Positions 11,181-21,855 of a stretch of 64,000 bases of DNA are shown piece after piece. This stretch comes from Pomphorhynchus laevis. Lineage: Eukaryota; Acanthocephala; Palaeacanthocephala; Echinorhynchida; Pomphorhynchidae. Each line of letters opens with the position of its first letter. Position 1 is the first letter of the stretch. The notes under the pieces are model-generated. The model worked only from the letters and a program-made list of their open reading frames with translations, ran no database searches and had not been told where the DNA came from. The stretch is taken from NCBI GenBank assembly GCA_012934845.2, contig WNNJ02003462.1, positions 1 to 64,000 of the forward strand, given 5' to 3'. A program made the translations under genes and the position numbers.

Positions 11181-11545
11181 AAAAGTTACATGTACTCAAC
11201 AATATTGGAAAAATACGTAAGTTTAGGTCTTTTAAATGTAACAGAAAAAATTGTATAGTTTGTGATGTTATAAATAATAATAATTGTATCGTAAGTAATA
11301 CGACAAACAAATGTTTTTCATTAAATATTAATAATAATTGTAACTGCAATACCGCAGGTGTAGTGTATCTTATACAATGTACATGTGGATTGCAATATAT
11401 AGGAAAAACATATCAAATGTTAAAAACTAGGTTTAGGTAACACATATATAATATACAGCATAATAGTCAAACTATATTTCATAAACATATGAGATTAATA
11501 GGACATGATATTAAAAACTGTAAATTATTTATTTTAGAACATATT
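11180..11545 (+). pseudogene. PLE GIY-YIG segment, second tandem copy
   Basis: Same frame and content as 3080-3445, including the stop after FR near 11438. It keeps Thr in YIGKT, where the first copy has Arg. It is cut by the same CR1/L2-like insertion at the same base (11546) and does not resume, because the second unit ends at 12205. Confidence 0.8.
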
Positions 11546-12205
11546 AATTGTGTGTTTACAGCTTAAACACACAATTTCCAGATCAGATTCAGATCGACTC
11601 GCTCCGCTCAACGAAAAATTTTAACAGCATAAATACACAAACAAAAAATTTAAACAGATAAACACACAACAAGGAGCGCAGTTTTAAAAATTGTAAACTA
11701 TCGCAACCTACAGTTAATGGGAGCCAAGAAGAAAAATCTACCAAAAGCCAAGCGAGCAATCTCTGTTGATACCGATAAAACCGGCAAACCCGAGAACATA
11801 CAAGTGGAATGCTCCGCTAGCGGCTGTCAAATCTGGACATCAGTAACACATAATTGTGCTTTGGGTCAGGAAACTTGTGGCGGGCCACCGTTCTACTGCG
11901 GATTCTGTGCGGCGAAACAAATCAACTTGTTAATAAAACGCTTAGAGCAATTGGAAATGACAACGCAGTATGATCGAATTTCTCAAATTTCTGATAAATC
12001 TACTGAGACCGTAAAGGAGCCGCAAATTGTATCGCAGCAAGATGGATTTTGTCAAGTTTATGATAAATCTACCGAGACAGTGACGGAGTCGCAAATTGTT
12101 ACAACTAATGTATTTTCACTCCCCGACACCCCACGTCCCGTCCTTCCTGTCTCGTTTCTCAATAACTTGCATCCATCAATCAAAATCACCTCCACCAACC
12201 TCCAC
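11546..12205 (+). mobile_element. CR1/L2-like element, 5' fragment (second copy)
   Basis: Identical to 3446-4105, including the 5' hairpin and the ORF1 finger. ORF1 (11717-12238) follows the first copy to about residue 163 and then reads into unrelated flank, giving a 173-residue chimeric frame. The break at 12205 marks the right end of the 8.1-kb duplication. Confidence 0.85.
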
Positions 12206-13071
12206 AAACATTTTAAGAAAATCACGACTATTTCATAAACTTTTTTTCATAAACATTTTAAGAAAATCACGACTATTTCCTATTACATACGGAAGAATCC
12301 TAACAAAACATTCTTTCTCGATTAATCTTTGAAAATTTATTTCATTGTTTTAATACTATACAGAAATCTTTTAGTACACTGTAGGTTGATATGCGTTGCA
12401 ATAAAGTTATAATAATGTTAACTGATTAATTATTTGGAACTCTTAACTGAATAATTTTAATACTTCCGGACGTCAATGATTATAATCTTTAATTTATTTG
12501 TTTACTTCATTGTAAATTTTTTAAATAGGTAAATGTCGATACCTTTGCACGAATCTTTCGTGTTTGTATTCTTCCCGATCCTTTTCCTCCAACTTCAAGG
12601 TTGTCACTCTTATTCGTTCGCAAATTGGAAAACGCTTTAATTGCCAGGGTATTAGCAATTGGCACATTCACAGTCATAATTTCACTTGATTCGCTCTGCT
12701 CGTTTATACTTCTTCACTTTAACACGTAAACCTTTCAGTCGAAATGTAAAGAAGTTGTACATAATTTATTGGTCATAGTGTTATACACTATTTAAATCAC
12801 TTGCGAACTATGTTTGCACTACATAAGTCACAATAATACTATGGAATATCTTTTGAGGTCAAAGTCAACTTGACTTTTTGTATTAATGGAGAAGGCAAAG
12901 AAAACTTACGAATATTTCTCCCTCTATTAACTCCGTTGTTTTTAATCAGTAGAGGAATTTGTTACATAAATTCCTGTGGAGATGAACAATGAATTAGGAA
13001 AGAATCATGTCACTTTTATCAAACACAAATTATCTAAAATCTTTTATTCGCCATATTAAAATCAGTGTGCA
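12206..13071. other. Non-coding flank with short tandem duplication
   Basis: Immediately right of the duplication end, a segment starting AAACATTTTAAGAAAATCAC occurs at 12206 and again at 12251 (45-base period). The rest is AT-rich, and I see no gene or RNA in it. Confidence 0.6.
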
Positions 13072-13232
13072 GGTTTACTAATTATATAAAACTAATCACG
13101 GATCGGAAATGATGGAAATTGTATTGTAAACTTGCAGTCAAGTATTTTGTAAAATAATTTGACAGATTAAATTGGTAATCTTTTTTATAAACTTATATTT
13201 TTAATTTGACTGGCATCTGCAAAATTATATTT
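13072..13232. repeat. 161-base direct repeat, outer copy
   Basis: The segment from AGGTTTACTAATTATATAAA to GCAAAATTATATT is repeated perfectly at 13613-13773. This outer copy continues into unrelated AT-rich sequence, while the inner copy runs straight into the 370-base tandem array. Confidence 0.9.
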
Positions 13233-13772
13233 AAATTTCAATAGGTGCCGTTTACAATATGTTTGTCGGTGTGTATTGTTTATTTGTCAGCTGTTAGTTA
13301 ATGTTGTCTGTGTGAGGCAGGAAAGCGTTGAATTTAATACATCATAGATTTTAATCGAAAATAACACCTTCGATTTAATTGATATTTCAGCACCCTGCTA
13401 CATGTCGCTTTTCTTGTGAACTTATCTTAATCGCCATCATTTATGCCACTAATCAATAAGTTTAAAATTTGTTAATATCGAAAATGCATTAGTTACCCAA
13501 TTATTTTAAGATTATAGATGGTGTTGCCAAATATATTAACATTTTGTGACTTTCTTTCGGTAATTAGTTCATTTATTCAATTATTGAATTTACTTTTAAA
13601 CATAAAAAGAATAGGTTTACTAATTATATAAAACTAATCACGGATCGGAAATGATGGAAATTGTATTGTAAACTTGCAGTCAAGTATTTTGTAAAATAAT
13701 TTGACAGATTAAATTGGTAATCTTTTTTATAAACTTATATTTTTAATTTGACTGGCATCTGCAAAATTATAT

Positions 13773-15231
13773 TGTATGCAATTATTCATTCTATTAACCT
13801 GGCAGATTCCGGTTTCCTGTCAAGAAAATTCAAAAGACAGATTGTCGGTTGTTTCCGGCAACTGTAGTGCTATCTCCGTCTTTTTGTTACAAAAGACGGA
13901 AACAACGTACAGTTTGCACAAGTGGAAATGTGTTCCTTACAAACTGTATCGTTTGTTTTTACAGAAAGGCAGCAGAGGAAAATTTCAGCAGATCATTAAA
14001 GGACCGAAACACGAAAGGTAGGCGTAGGCTCACTGCTGATGAGGTCCACCTACGCTGATTGTAGTGTACAGTGCTGCATCTAGGATTAAAGATTTCACAC
14101 GAGGATAATTTATGAAGCCGACCAAATGATGATACTCGCTCGTGTATGCAATTATTCATTCTATTAACCTGGCAGATTCCGGTTTCCTGTCAAGAAAATT
14201 CAAAAGACAGATTGTCGGTTGTTTCCGGCAACTGTAGTGCTATCTCCGTCTTTTTGTTACAAAAGACGGAAACAACGTACAGTTTGCACAAGTGGAAATG
14301 TGTTCCTTACAAACTGTATCGTTTGTTTTTACAGAAAGGCAGCAGAGGAAAATTTCAGCAGATCATTAAAGGACCGAAACACGAAAGGTAGGCGTAGGCT
14401 CACTGCTGATGAGGTCCACCTACGCTGATTGTAGTGTACAGTGCTGCATCTAGGATTAAAGATTTCACACGAGGATAATTTATGAAGCCGACCAAATGAT
14501 GATACTCGCTCGTGTATGCAATTATTCATTCTATTAACCTGGCAGATTCCGGTTTCCTGTCAAGAAAATTCAAAAGACAGATTGTCGGTTGTTTCCGGCA
14601 ACTGTAGTGCTATCTCCGTCTTTTTGTTACAAAAGACGGAAACAACGTACAGTTTGCACAAGTGGAAATGTGTTCCTTACAAACTGTATCGTTTGTTTTT
14701 ACAGAAAGGCAGCAGAGGAAAATTTCAGCAGATCATTAAAGGACCGAAACACGAAAGGTAGGCGTAGGCTCACTGCTGATGAGGTCCACCTACGCTGATT
14801 GTAGTGTACAGTGCTGCATCTAGGATTAAAGAATTCACACGAGGATAATTTATGAAGCCGACCAAATGATGATACTCGCTCGTGTATGCAATTATTCATT
14901 CTATTAACCTGGCAGATTCCGGTTTCCTGTCAAGAAAATTCAAAAGACAGATTGTCGGTTGTTTCCGGCAACTGTAGTGCTATCTCCGTCTTTTTGTTAC
15001 AAAAGACGGAAACAACGTACAGTTTGCACAAGTGGAAATGTGTTCCTTACAAACTGTATCGTTTGTTTTTACAGAAAGGCAGCAGAGGAAAATTTCAGCA
15101 GATCATTAAAGGACCGAAACACGAAAGGTAGGCGTAGGCTCACTGCTGATGAGGTCCACCTACGCTGATTGTAGTGTACAGTGCTGCATCTAGGATTAAA
15201 GATTTCACACGAGGATAATTTATGAAGCCGA
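13773..15231 (+). repeat. 370-base tandem array (about 3.95 units)
   Basis: Units start at 13773, 14143, 14513 and 14883, the last being slightly short. They are almost identical; one difference is GATTTC to GAATTC near 14829. Each unit has strong hairpins, in unit 1 CCGTCTTTT/AAAAGACGG at 13876-13899 and TACAGTTTG/CAAACTGTA at 13908-13948. Small ORFs of 66-81 codons on both strands repeat with the array and look fortuitous. Confidence 0.95.
14001..14073 (+). ncRNA. Hammerhead-like ribozyme candidate (repeated every 370 bases)
   Basis: GGACC-GAAAC (14001-14010) is followed by GTA (14018-14020) and CTGATGA-GGTCC (14036-14047). GGACC and GGTCC form a 5-bp helix flush with both conserved boxes, as stem II does in hammerheads. 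CACTG (14031) directly before CTGATGA is complementary to CAGTG (14069), which directly follows another GTA. GCGTAGG (14022) also matches CCTACGC (14049). These helices cross one another and no single canonical fold uses them all. Equivalent sites are at 14371, 14741 and 15111. Confidence 0.4.
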
Positions 15232-15253
15232 CAAAATGAAGAATAAAAAGAAT

Positions 15254-15620
15254 ATTTGAAGTTTGCAATTTTCAGAATCTAAATTATAGTAGATTCTGAT
15301 CAACTTGAACATTATGAATGATCAAGTTTATTTTAAGTTCAAAATTATATAAATAACAATGAAAATGTTTCTAGCTTAAGACATCTTGTATTTACAAATT
15401 TGGCTGTAATTTTAGTTAAAAACAGCATTTGCAATAAAGTATCTTACTCTAATATATTATATTATTACTCAAGATATATTATATTATATATATTATTACT
15501 CAATTTATTTCTATTTTGTTCTAATTGAAACTTCTGTAAACCTTCCAAAGTTTCAGCTAGCGTTTACAGGCCAAGTATTTCAAGGCTTAGAAAGGCTGGT
15601 CCAAATTTTAATTTACATTA
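15254..15620. repeat. PLE-flank repeat with partial leader
   Basis: Bases 15292-15415 match 360-473, and 15416-15470 is a truncated PLE leader (AACAGCATTTGCAATAAAG). The remainder is AT-rich and unassigned. Confidence 0.65.
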
Positions 15621-15873
15621 ATGTAGCTTGCGTTAACATTATATAGGTGCGTTAGCCAGGAATCCTGAAAAATGTATGCGTTTTGTAAAATATTTTCATA
15701 ATAGTTAATGCAGTTTATCGTAGTATAAAATTTCAATTGTTGAATAAATTTATCATTATTACAATCAAACTTTTATAATCCACCGGAACAACTATGAATC
15801 GACATCTCCAGTAACTGATATCTGTACCATTAGATAATTAATAATGACAAAAAATATAATTGAAATATAATAA

Positions 15874-15938
<65 letters not shown>

Positions 15939-15972
15939 TCGAGTCACCAGAATATTTTCTTATTTACGTTTC
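15621..15972. repeat. Dispersed repeat, right copy
   Basis: Direct repeat of 1-305. It contains a pure (TA)n microsatellite at about 15876-15934 that is absent from the left copy. Confidence 0.85.
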
Positions 15973-16720
15973 TTAAATACGTTGACTCAGTTAGCTGATT
16001 TAATTAAAAAACAACATTTGCAATAAAGTATCTTACTCTAATATATTATAATATTACAAACTGTAATCTCATCGTTATAGAGACCTCACACTATATACTG
16101 TTAGTGTGGATTAAATAATTAGCTAAGCATTTGTTTGAATAAAATGTGTTAATGAGTGGAATGCTCATTAATTCGAAAATTACGCTCATATGTTGAAGCG
16201 TCTATTTCATTAAATAGCATTCTTATATTATAAATATATATCTTTTTATCTTTACAAGATATATGTTTGCTAGAAGAATATTGTTTTTCTTAAGAATAAT
16301 ATTTTATCAAATAATTATTTAGTTCGAGAAAACATGACGCACGGGCTTAGCGATATCTAAATAAAAATGTATCAAGCAATTAAATGATGACAGTTTCGTA
16401 ATAATGAGATAATTAATATAATATTGTATTCTATCGATCTGAATATCTGAATGGACATAATCGGCTACGGTTTCACAGATCACCAATATATCATCAATCT
16501 ACTATCATTAATGGTAAATTATTTTTGTCTCATTCAGGGTGAGGGCTTCGTAAATTATGTTATGGTGCATTCCGGTAGGCGCATTCCGGATTAAGCTTCA
16601 CGACGAAGTTTGACAAAAAGCATTTAGGTTTATACTTTATTCTTCGTGTTAATTAAAAACGTTTTATTGAATTCTTTCTTACTAATATAACGTCACCAGT
16701 AGTTTTCAATTCATATAACC
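15973..16720 (+). repeat. PLE 3' end plus leader copy 4
   Basis: TACGTTGACTCAGTTAGCTG (near 15978) is the PLE 3' terminus; it is followed by the leader from about 16005. The leader part (16005-16650) is more diverged than copies 2 and 3, for example AATGAGTGG near 16151. It then passes into the segment that recurs at 17094. Confidence 0.7.
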
Positions 16721-17093
16721 ACAATATATGGAGTGACTAATCTTAGCATTTGCACTAGAACTTTGATCTTGCTTTGTAGCTAGAAAGCTTTTGCTAGTGC
16801 ATATTACTTCAATTGCATACAAGCGTGTTGCTTGCTCAGCAACCTTAGTAATCTGATGAAGGAATGAACAACAGCACACGTGCTGTCCTGTAAAGTCATT
16901 GCTTACCCAAACCATACTAGATGTAATGCTTGTCACCGGTGGAGGAGCGTGCGCTTAGTGAATTTTTTCAGGTGTTTACTGAGGATTAAGTACAGTCGAA
17001 GTTGTGTAGCTTCAGGGACACACTGATGAAACCACCATGTAGTGATGAGTATACTAATGGCGAAACGCTCCATTGAAGGCTCGGCGTTTGTGG
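16721..17093. other. Unassigned segment between two related repeats
   Basis: Minus-strand frames of 76 and 70 codons overlap at 16706-17145, but I recognise no domain in them. The segment is less AT-rich than its surroundings and is bracketed by two related repeats. Confidence 0.4.
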
Positions 17094-17240
17094 TAGGCGC
17101 ATGCCGGGTTAAGCTTCCTGACGAAGGTTGTAAAAGAGCATGCAAGTTTATACTTTCTTTTTCGCGTTAATTAAAATAGTTTTATTAAAATTCTATCTTA
17201 TTAATATAACGTCAATAGTAGTTTTCTTTTATAAATATAT
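17094..17240. repeat. Diverged repeat of 16560-16720
   Basis: Both copies share GGTAGGCGCAT, GGTTAAGCTT-like sequence, TTTATACTTT, CGTGTTAATTAAAA-like sequence and CTAATATAACGTCA-like sequence in the same order. They are separated by the unassigned 16721-17093 block. Confidence 0.65.
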
Positions 17241-18954
17241 CATTTTTTAAACGTAATATCTTTGAAAATGCTAATCGTTTTCTCTTACATTCAATTGCAG
17301 TTGCTAAAATGTAATTTAAGCGATAATTTGTTCGCTTAAGTAAATTTATTATTAAAGAAAATGATAAAATTATTGTGTTTATCTTTTTGATATATTTAAA
17401 ATATTATATAATATATTATAATATATTATAAAATATTTTTATAATATTAAAATATTATCTCTCATTTATAAAAATTAAAAGATAAAAATTCCTCTCGATG
17501 TTTAAACGCCATAAACAATTGAAATAATAATCAAAATATTTATTAATATAAATTCTTTATTTATAAAGAAGCATAATTGTTAATAAGGTACTAGAAATAA
17601 ATGTAATTTACAATATCAAATATCGTAATGTACAATGGCATTAAGCTTTCTGAAATATCATCGACATTTTCGGAATATCAACGTTAATTGTCAGTTATAG
17701 ATTTATACATATATTAATTTTATAAAATTAATGCTATATGTTTATATAATATTATAATAATGTTACAGGTCAGCTGTTCCCCTCAAATAGGGCAAAATAT
17801 AAAAAATTCACATAATTCGTGTTCAAACTATTTTTAATAGTCAATGAGAGAGCTTTTGTGATAATAAAAGATTGCTGTTGTCGAATTTTTAAAAATGTAT
17901 TTGAGTAAGTTCCTCATTGTTTCTTACATATTCGAGTGTTACTCTACTTTATAATTTCAAGAGATCAATTATCATCAACGGACAGATTTATAATTCCGCC
18001 CGTTGTGGACATAATCAAGGGAATTAGTATGTTGTAGTATGCTATTTAGTATGTTATATATTTTATTTAATTTTATATGTAATATCTTATTATATGTTAT
18101 AATTAGATAATTATCTAATTATATCTAATAACTAATTATATGCATTGCCATATAATTAATGATGTTGTCAATTATCGGGAGTTTGTAAAATTTTAATGTT
18201 TAAACGTGGTTTTAAATATTATATATTACATTATACAGAATTGTTATTAAATATATTTTTTATTAAATTAATAAGTCTGTCGTTAGGCTATTAATGTCGT
18301 TAGGCTTAAATCTGTCGTTAGGCTATTTGTAATATGTATGTTCTGTTATGTACAAAAACATATATAATAATTTATACATTTATAACCTTTAAACATAATA
18401 TTTTAATGTAATCCTATGATAGTTTAAGTATTTGAATTATAATACCAATAACTAATGATATAATACCTAATTATATATATATCGTAATGTAACTGATGAT
18501 GTTGTTAATTATCGACAGCTTGTCTATAAGACTACAACATCAAATTATACAAAATTACAATAAAATTTATTTTGTAATAATCAATGTTTACAAATCGAGA
18601 AACCAGATGAAATAAGCCGATGAAATAATATTATCAATCTGAGTTGATTTATTAACCACTGCCGCCAATTGGCGATGGACAAAATAATTGATACAAAAAA
18701 ATATAAGGATAAAAAGTAAACATCAGTCATTAAGATATTCTTCATAGTAAAGCTTGTCAATTTTCTTCAGAGAAAGTGCACTCAAATGGCTGCATTTCCA
18801 TAAATGTAATAACGACTAACATGCAATAATATTATTGATATGTAATAATAAATTATTAATAATATTAAGAAAAGTTTGAGATTAATATTAATAAAAGTTA
18901 AAAAAAAGTTTGAGACCTTAAAAAAAGTTTGATATATAATATACATACAATCAA
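17241..18954. other. AT-rich intergenic stretch
   Basis: No gene seen. It holds TA-rich low-complexity tracts and a short imperfect tandem of CTGTCGTTAGGCTA near 18270-18322. There is also a diverged pair of segments (AATGATGTTGTCAATTATCG at about 18160, similar sequence at about 18493). Confidence 0.6.
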
Positions 18955-20995
18955 TTCAGTTCCAGATCAATCCAGCAAATTCAACAGTTTAAACAACTTC
19001 GCTGACTGCGGCTCTCGCTGACTTGATACCCTCGAAACTTTCAGGTTTGTAAAGCAAATTACAATAATTCCCGCGATCTAGGATGTCTATTCCAGGGAAT
19101 AAGCAAAAGACAAGAAGTATCTCAGTAGTATCGTAAAAGGAGGAGAGGCGATGATGTGCTTGCAATAGTCCATCTGCAATGTGTAAGAGTTGTCAGTGCT
19201 GTCGCAATGGGCGTTCGTGCATTGATTGTTTAGATTCGGGCTGCTCTAACCGCTCTAAATTCCAAGACACCTTAACCCTACCCAGCTATCAACATTCGTT
19301 AAGCCCCCAAACTAATCAACACTCTACATCTTAACTACCGTCAATATCTGTGCAAAAATCAAACAGTCAGGGTGATACAGATGAAAATGGATCATTACAC
19401 GAAGTGCAATGATCTACACAAAATTGCCCAGCTTACGCGCCTAAATGGCTACCAAGGCGTATTCCTACTGCCTTCCTTCAGCAAAAATCGTGTTGTTGTT
19501 TTTGTTCCACAAAGATTATTAATCAAAATGCTATGGCACTTTTCAATTTTGAAAACCCAAATCAACCAACTAGGAAATAAACTCGTAGGTCTTGATGCTA
19601 AAATACATAGTAATTCTTCTCCCCCTGAATTATTTCAACTTCAAACCGACATTCGATCACTACAATCTCAAAGCCTTTGACAACGTCAATCACCATTTGC
19701 TTCTAGAAAAACTCAAAGTTCTGTACAACATATCTGGAACATTTCTCGACACAATACAAAGGCTTCTGTCACCTAATGAAATACGCATATTCGACAGCAT
19801 ATTTATATCTGCACCCATTATTTAATATAAAGGAGTATTACAAGGCGACCCACTTAGTCCTCTCCTCTTCTCACTGTTTATCGGAGATCTTTAATTTTTT
19901 AAAAAGATGCCCAAAACACTTCTTTTTGCCAATGATATACTGATAATTGCCGAATCCACTGAAATTTTAAAAACACTACTTGACCAACTTCATGTGTACT
20001 GTTTGCAAAACGACCTCACTGTTAATACACTAAAAATCCGAGCCATAAAATTTCGTCGTGGTAGTCGCCTAACCCGAACTGACAAGTTATCATTAAACAA
20101 TCAGCCCATTGAATTCGTCAATTCGTATAGATATCCTGGTGTTCATTTAACATCTACTTGGTCATTTCGCTTGCACCTAGAACAAAAGCTTGTAAGATCC
20201 TTTTATCAACTTTGGCTTATAAAAAACTTCCTTGTTTTTTCCTTACAAGGTGCACTTCATTTCTTTAAAGTGATGCTAGAACCAATGATCACTTATGCGT
20301 TTCCCGTCATCTGGTCCAACTTTTTGATTCACAATTTCAGACAACTCGACTCCTGTAAATGGCGCTTCGTCAAAAAGGTACTCGGCTTGTCACCGAAAAT
20401 TCACTCTACTCGTCTTTCTGTTCTCACGTCAATCCGACCTCTATCAATAGATTATCAACAACGTATATGCTTAACAGAATCACTCGTTTTCCAACAACAC
20501 CTTCAAGAATACATTAAAAAGATCAATGCCATCGATCCCGAAATCTCCACAGTAGCTACTCTACTACAACCTCTTTGGCAACAACCTCAAGCCACCAAAA
20601 GACCAATCATCGTTCGCGTCTACCTTCACGGTTATCATGACAAGCTGTGCTCTATTCACATTCCATGTCATGATCGTTTAATATTCTGTCGCTGTAAATT
20701 TTGTAATCTGCAATGTCCACCTATCTCCCATGTTTTCTCTTGTCCCATTCTTTCGACAATTCCACTTCGTAAAATCGATTCACTGACTGTAGATGATAAC
20801 ATAATCTATCAATATTTAAATACAGTCTGATGCTATAAAATCGTGTTGAAGTCAAAGGATACGATCCTACAAGTATAATCTACCTGCCAGTCGTGGCTAA
20901 TATAACTATTTTGTTATTAATTCATGTAATTATTGTATGTTTTGCTTTCAGCCTCAGGCCGAAAGGCTGCAGTGGGCATTAATAAATAACTTCTC
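18955..20995 (+). mobile_element. Non-LTR retrotransposon with Cys-rich ORF1, decayed
   Basis: The element runs from a 5' region through a short Cys-rich frame near 19175-19340 (CKSCQCCRNGRSCIDC) and a coil-like frame at 19372-19680 to RT remnants, ending in a 3' hairpin (CAGCC/GGCTG) and GGGCATTAATAAATAA near 20975. A TTAATA-rich tail follows to about 21050. The end structure resembles CR1-group elements. Confidence 0.65.
19660..20830 (+). pseudogene. Non-LTR reverse transcriptase, 3' half
   Basis: Broken frames carry FDNVNHHLLLEKL, then GVLQGDPLSPLLFSLFIGDL, then the catalytic region written FANDIL instead of the usual YADDI/L. The 307-codon frame at 19907-20830 covers the palm, thumb and C-terminus. 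It includes a Cys/His cluster (CKFCNLQCPPISHVFSC) typical of the C-terminal end of many non-LTR ORF2 proteins. Stops at about 19823 and before 19907 separate the pieces. The loss of the first catalytic Asp (Asn in its place) and the stops argue against activity. Confidence 0.75.
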
Positions 20996-21050
20996 AGAAT
21001 AATATTAATATTGTAATAATATTATTAATATGATATTATAATTGTAAATG

Positions 21051-21855
21051 CTCTTATGTGGCATGGTGTGCTAGGATATATAAAAGAGAAAGAAGCAATT
21101 TCCAGAAACAGATAATGTGGTATCATCAACCTATCAACTGAATAAATAAATACTTTTTATTTCGTAAGCAAGGTAGAATAATAAAATTGTAATAGTGAGC
21201 CTTTGCAAAAAAATTAATGAACTTTATCATTTCAAATTAATAAATTATTGATTGAATTGCTTTAATGATTTAGAAATCGTGTTGTTAGAAAATATTGATA
21301 ATTTAATTATATTTTATAATATTTTAATTCGTATCTGTCATAATTTCATTAAACACGTTTATAAAATCAAGATAATTAAATATTAGTAATTAGAAAGTAT
21401 AAATATTCATAAACTCTTCTCATTTGATATTTCTTAAACATGTCATTTCCTCAGCACATTTATTCGATATGGGTACTAGAAAGCTGCATGATCATAAACG
21501 TTGATGATGATACCAGTGAGCATTGAAATTATGAGTTTATAAATAAATATTAATTTAGGTTTCTAAAAACGAAATAATGAAGTCAGAATTGTACACCACT
21601 CTGTAAATGAAAGAAATTTATTTTAGAATCGTGCGGACAAGCAAAATCGGACGTTGATACCGTTGTTTCATTTCCATTGGGATGCCTGATTCTTGCATCA
21701 AAACTGATTTTTGCGTGGAACTAATTATCTCTACTGGATCAACCAGAAGGTCGGATTTTGATTGGCGTACGAAATTTAGCAGTAAAGCCGATCCCGAAAT
21801 CAGCCAGCCCGGAAAGGAATACATATTGAACGATTTTCTGGATAGTTAAACACTG
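21051..21855. other. Intergenic, nothing recognised
   Basis: AT-rich. A 68-codon minus-strand frame at 21618-21824 shows no recognisable domain and is not called. Confidence 0.5.

Larger units (their letters stand above)
13602..15253 (+). mobile_element. Retrozyme-like composite insertion with 11-base duplication
   Basis: ATAAAAAGAAT occurs at 13602-13612 and again at 15243-15253. Between them lie the inner 161-base repeat (13613-13773) and nearly four 370-base tandem units. The left repeat abuts exactly the first base of the 161-base segment, which makes a true target-site duplication likely. No protein of convincing length is encoded, so it would be a non-autonomous element. The nearby PLE is an obvious candidate source of RT, but that link is inference. 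Confidence 0.6.

Noticed and set aside
13776-15168. Small ORFs of 81, 69 and 66 codons on both strands in every 370-base unit
   Set aside because: They repeat only because the DNA repeats, overlap in opposing frames, and have no recognisable domains. The hairpin content argues for RNA function instead.
13773-15231. CRISPR-like repeat array
   Set aside because: The units are 370 bases and tandem without spacers, in a eukaryotic transposon-rich context.
17020-17075. CTGATGA followed by GAAAC, suggesting a hammerhead
   Set aside because: The bases next to the boxes do not pair as stem II, and no stem I or cleavage triplet fits. Likely coincidence.
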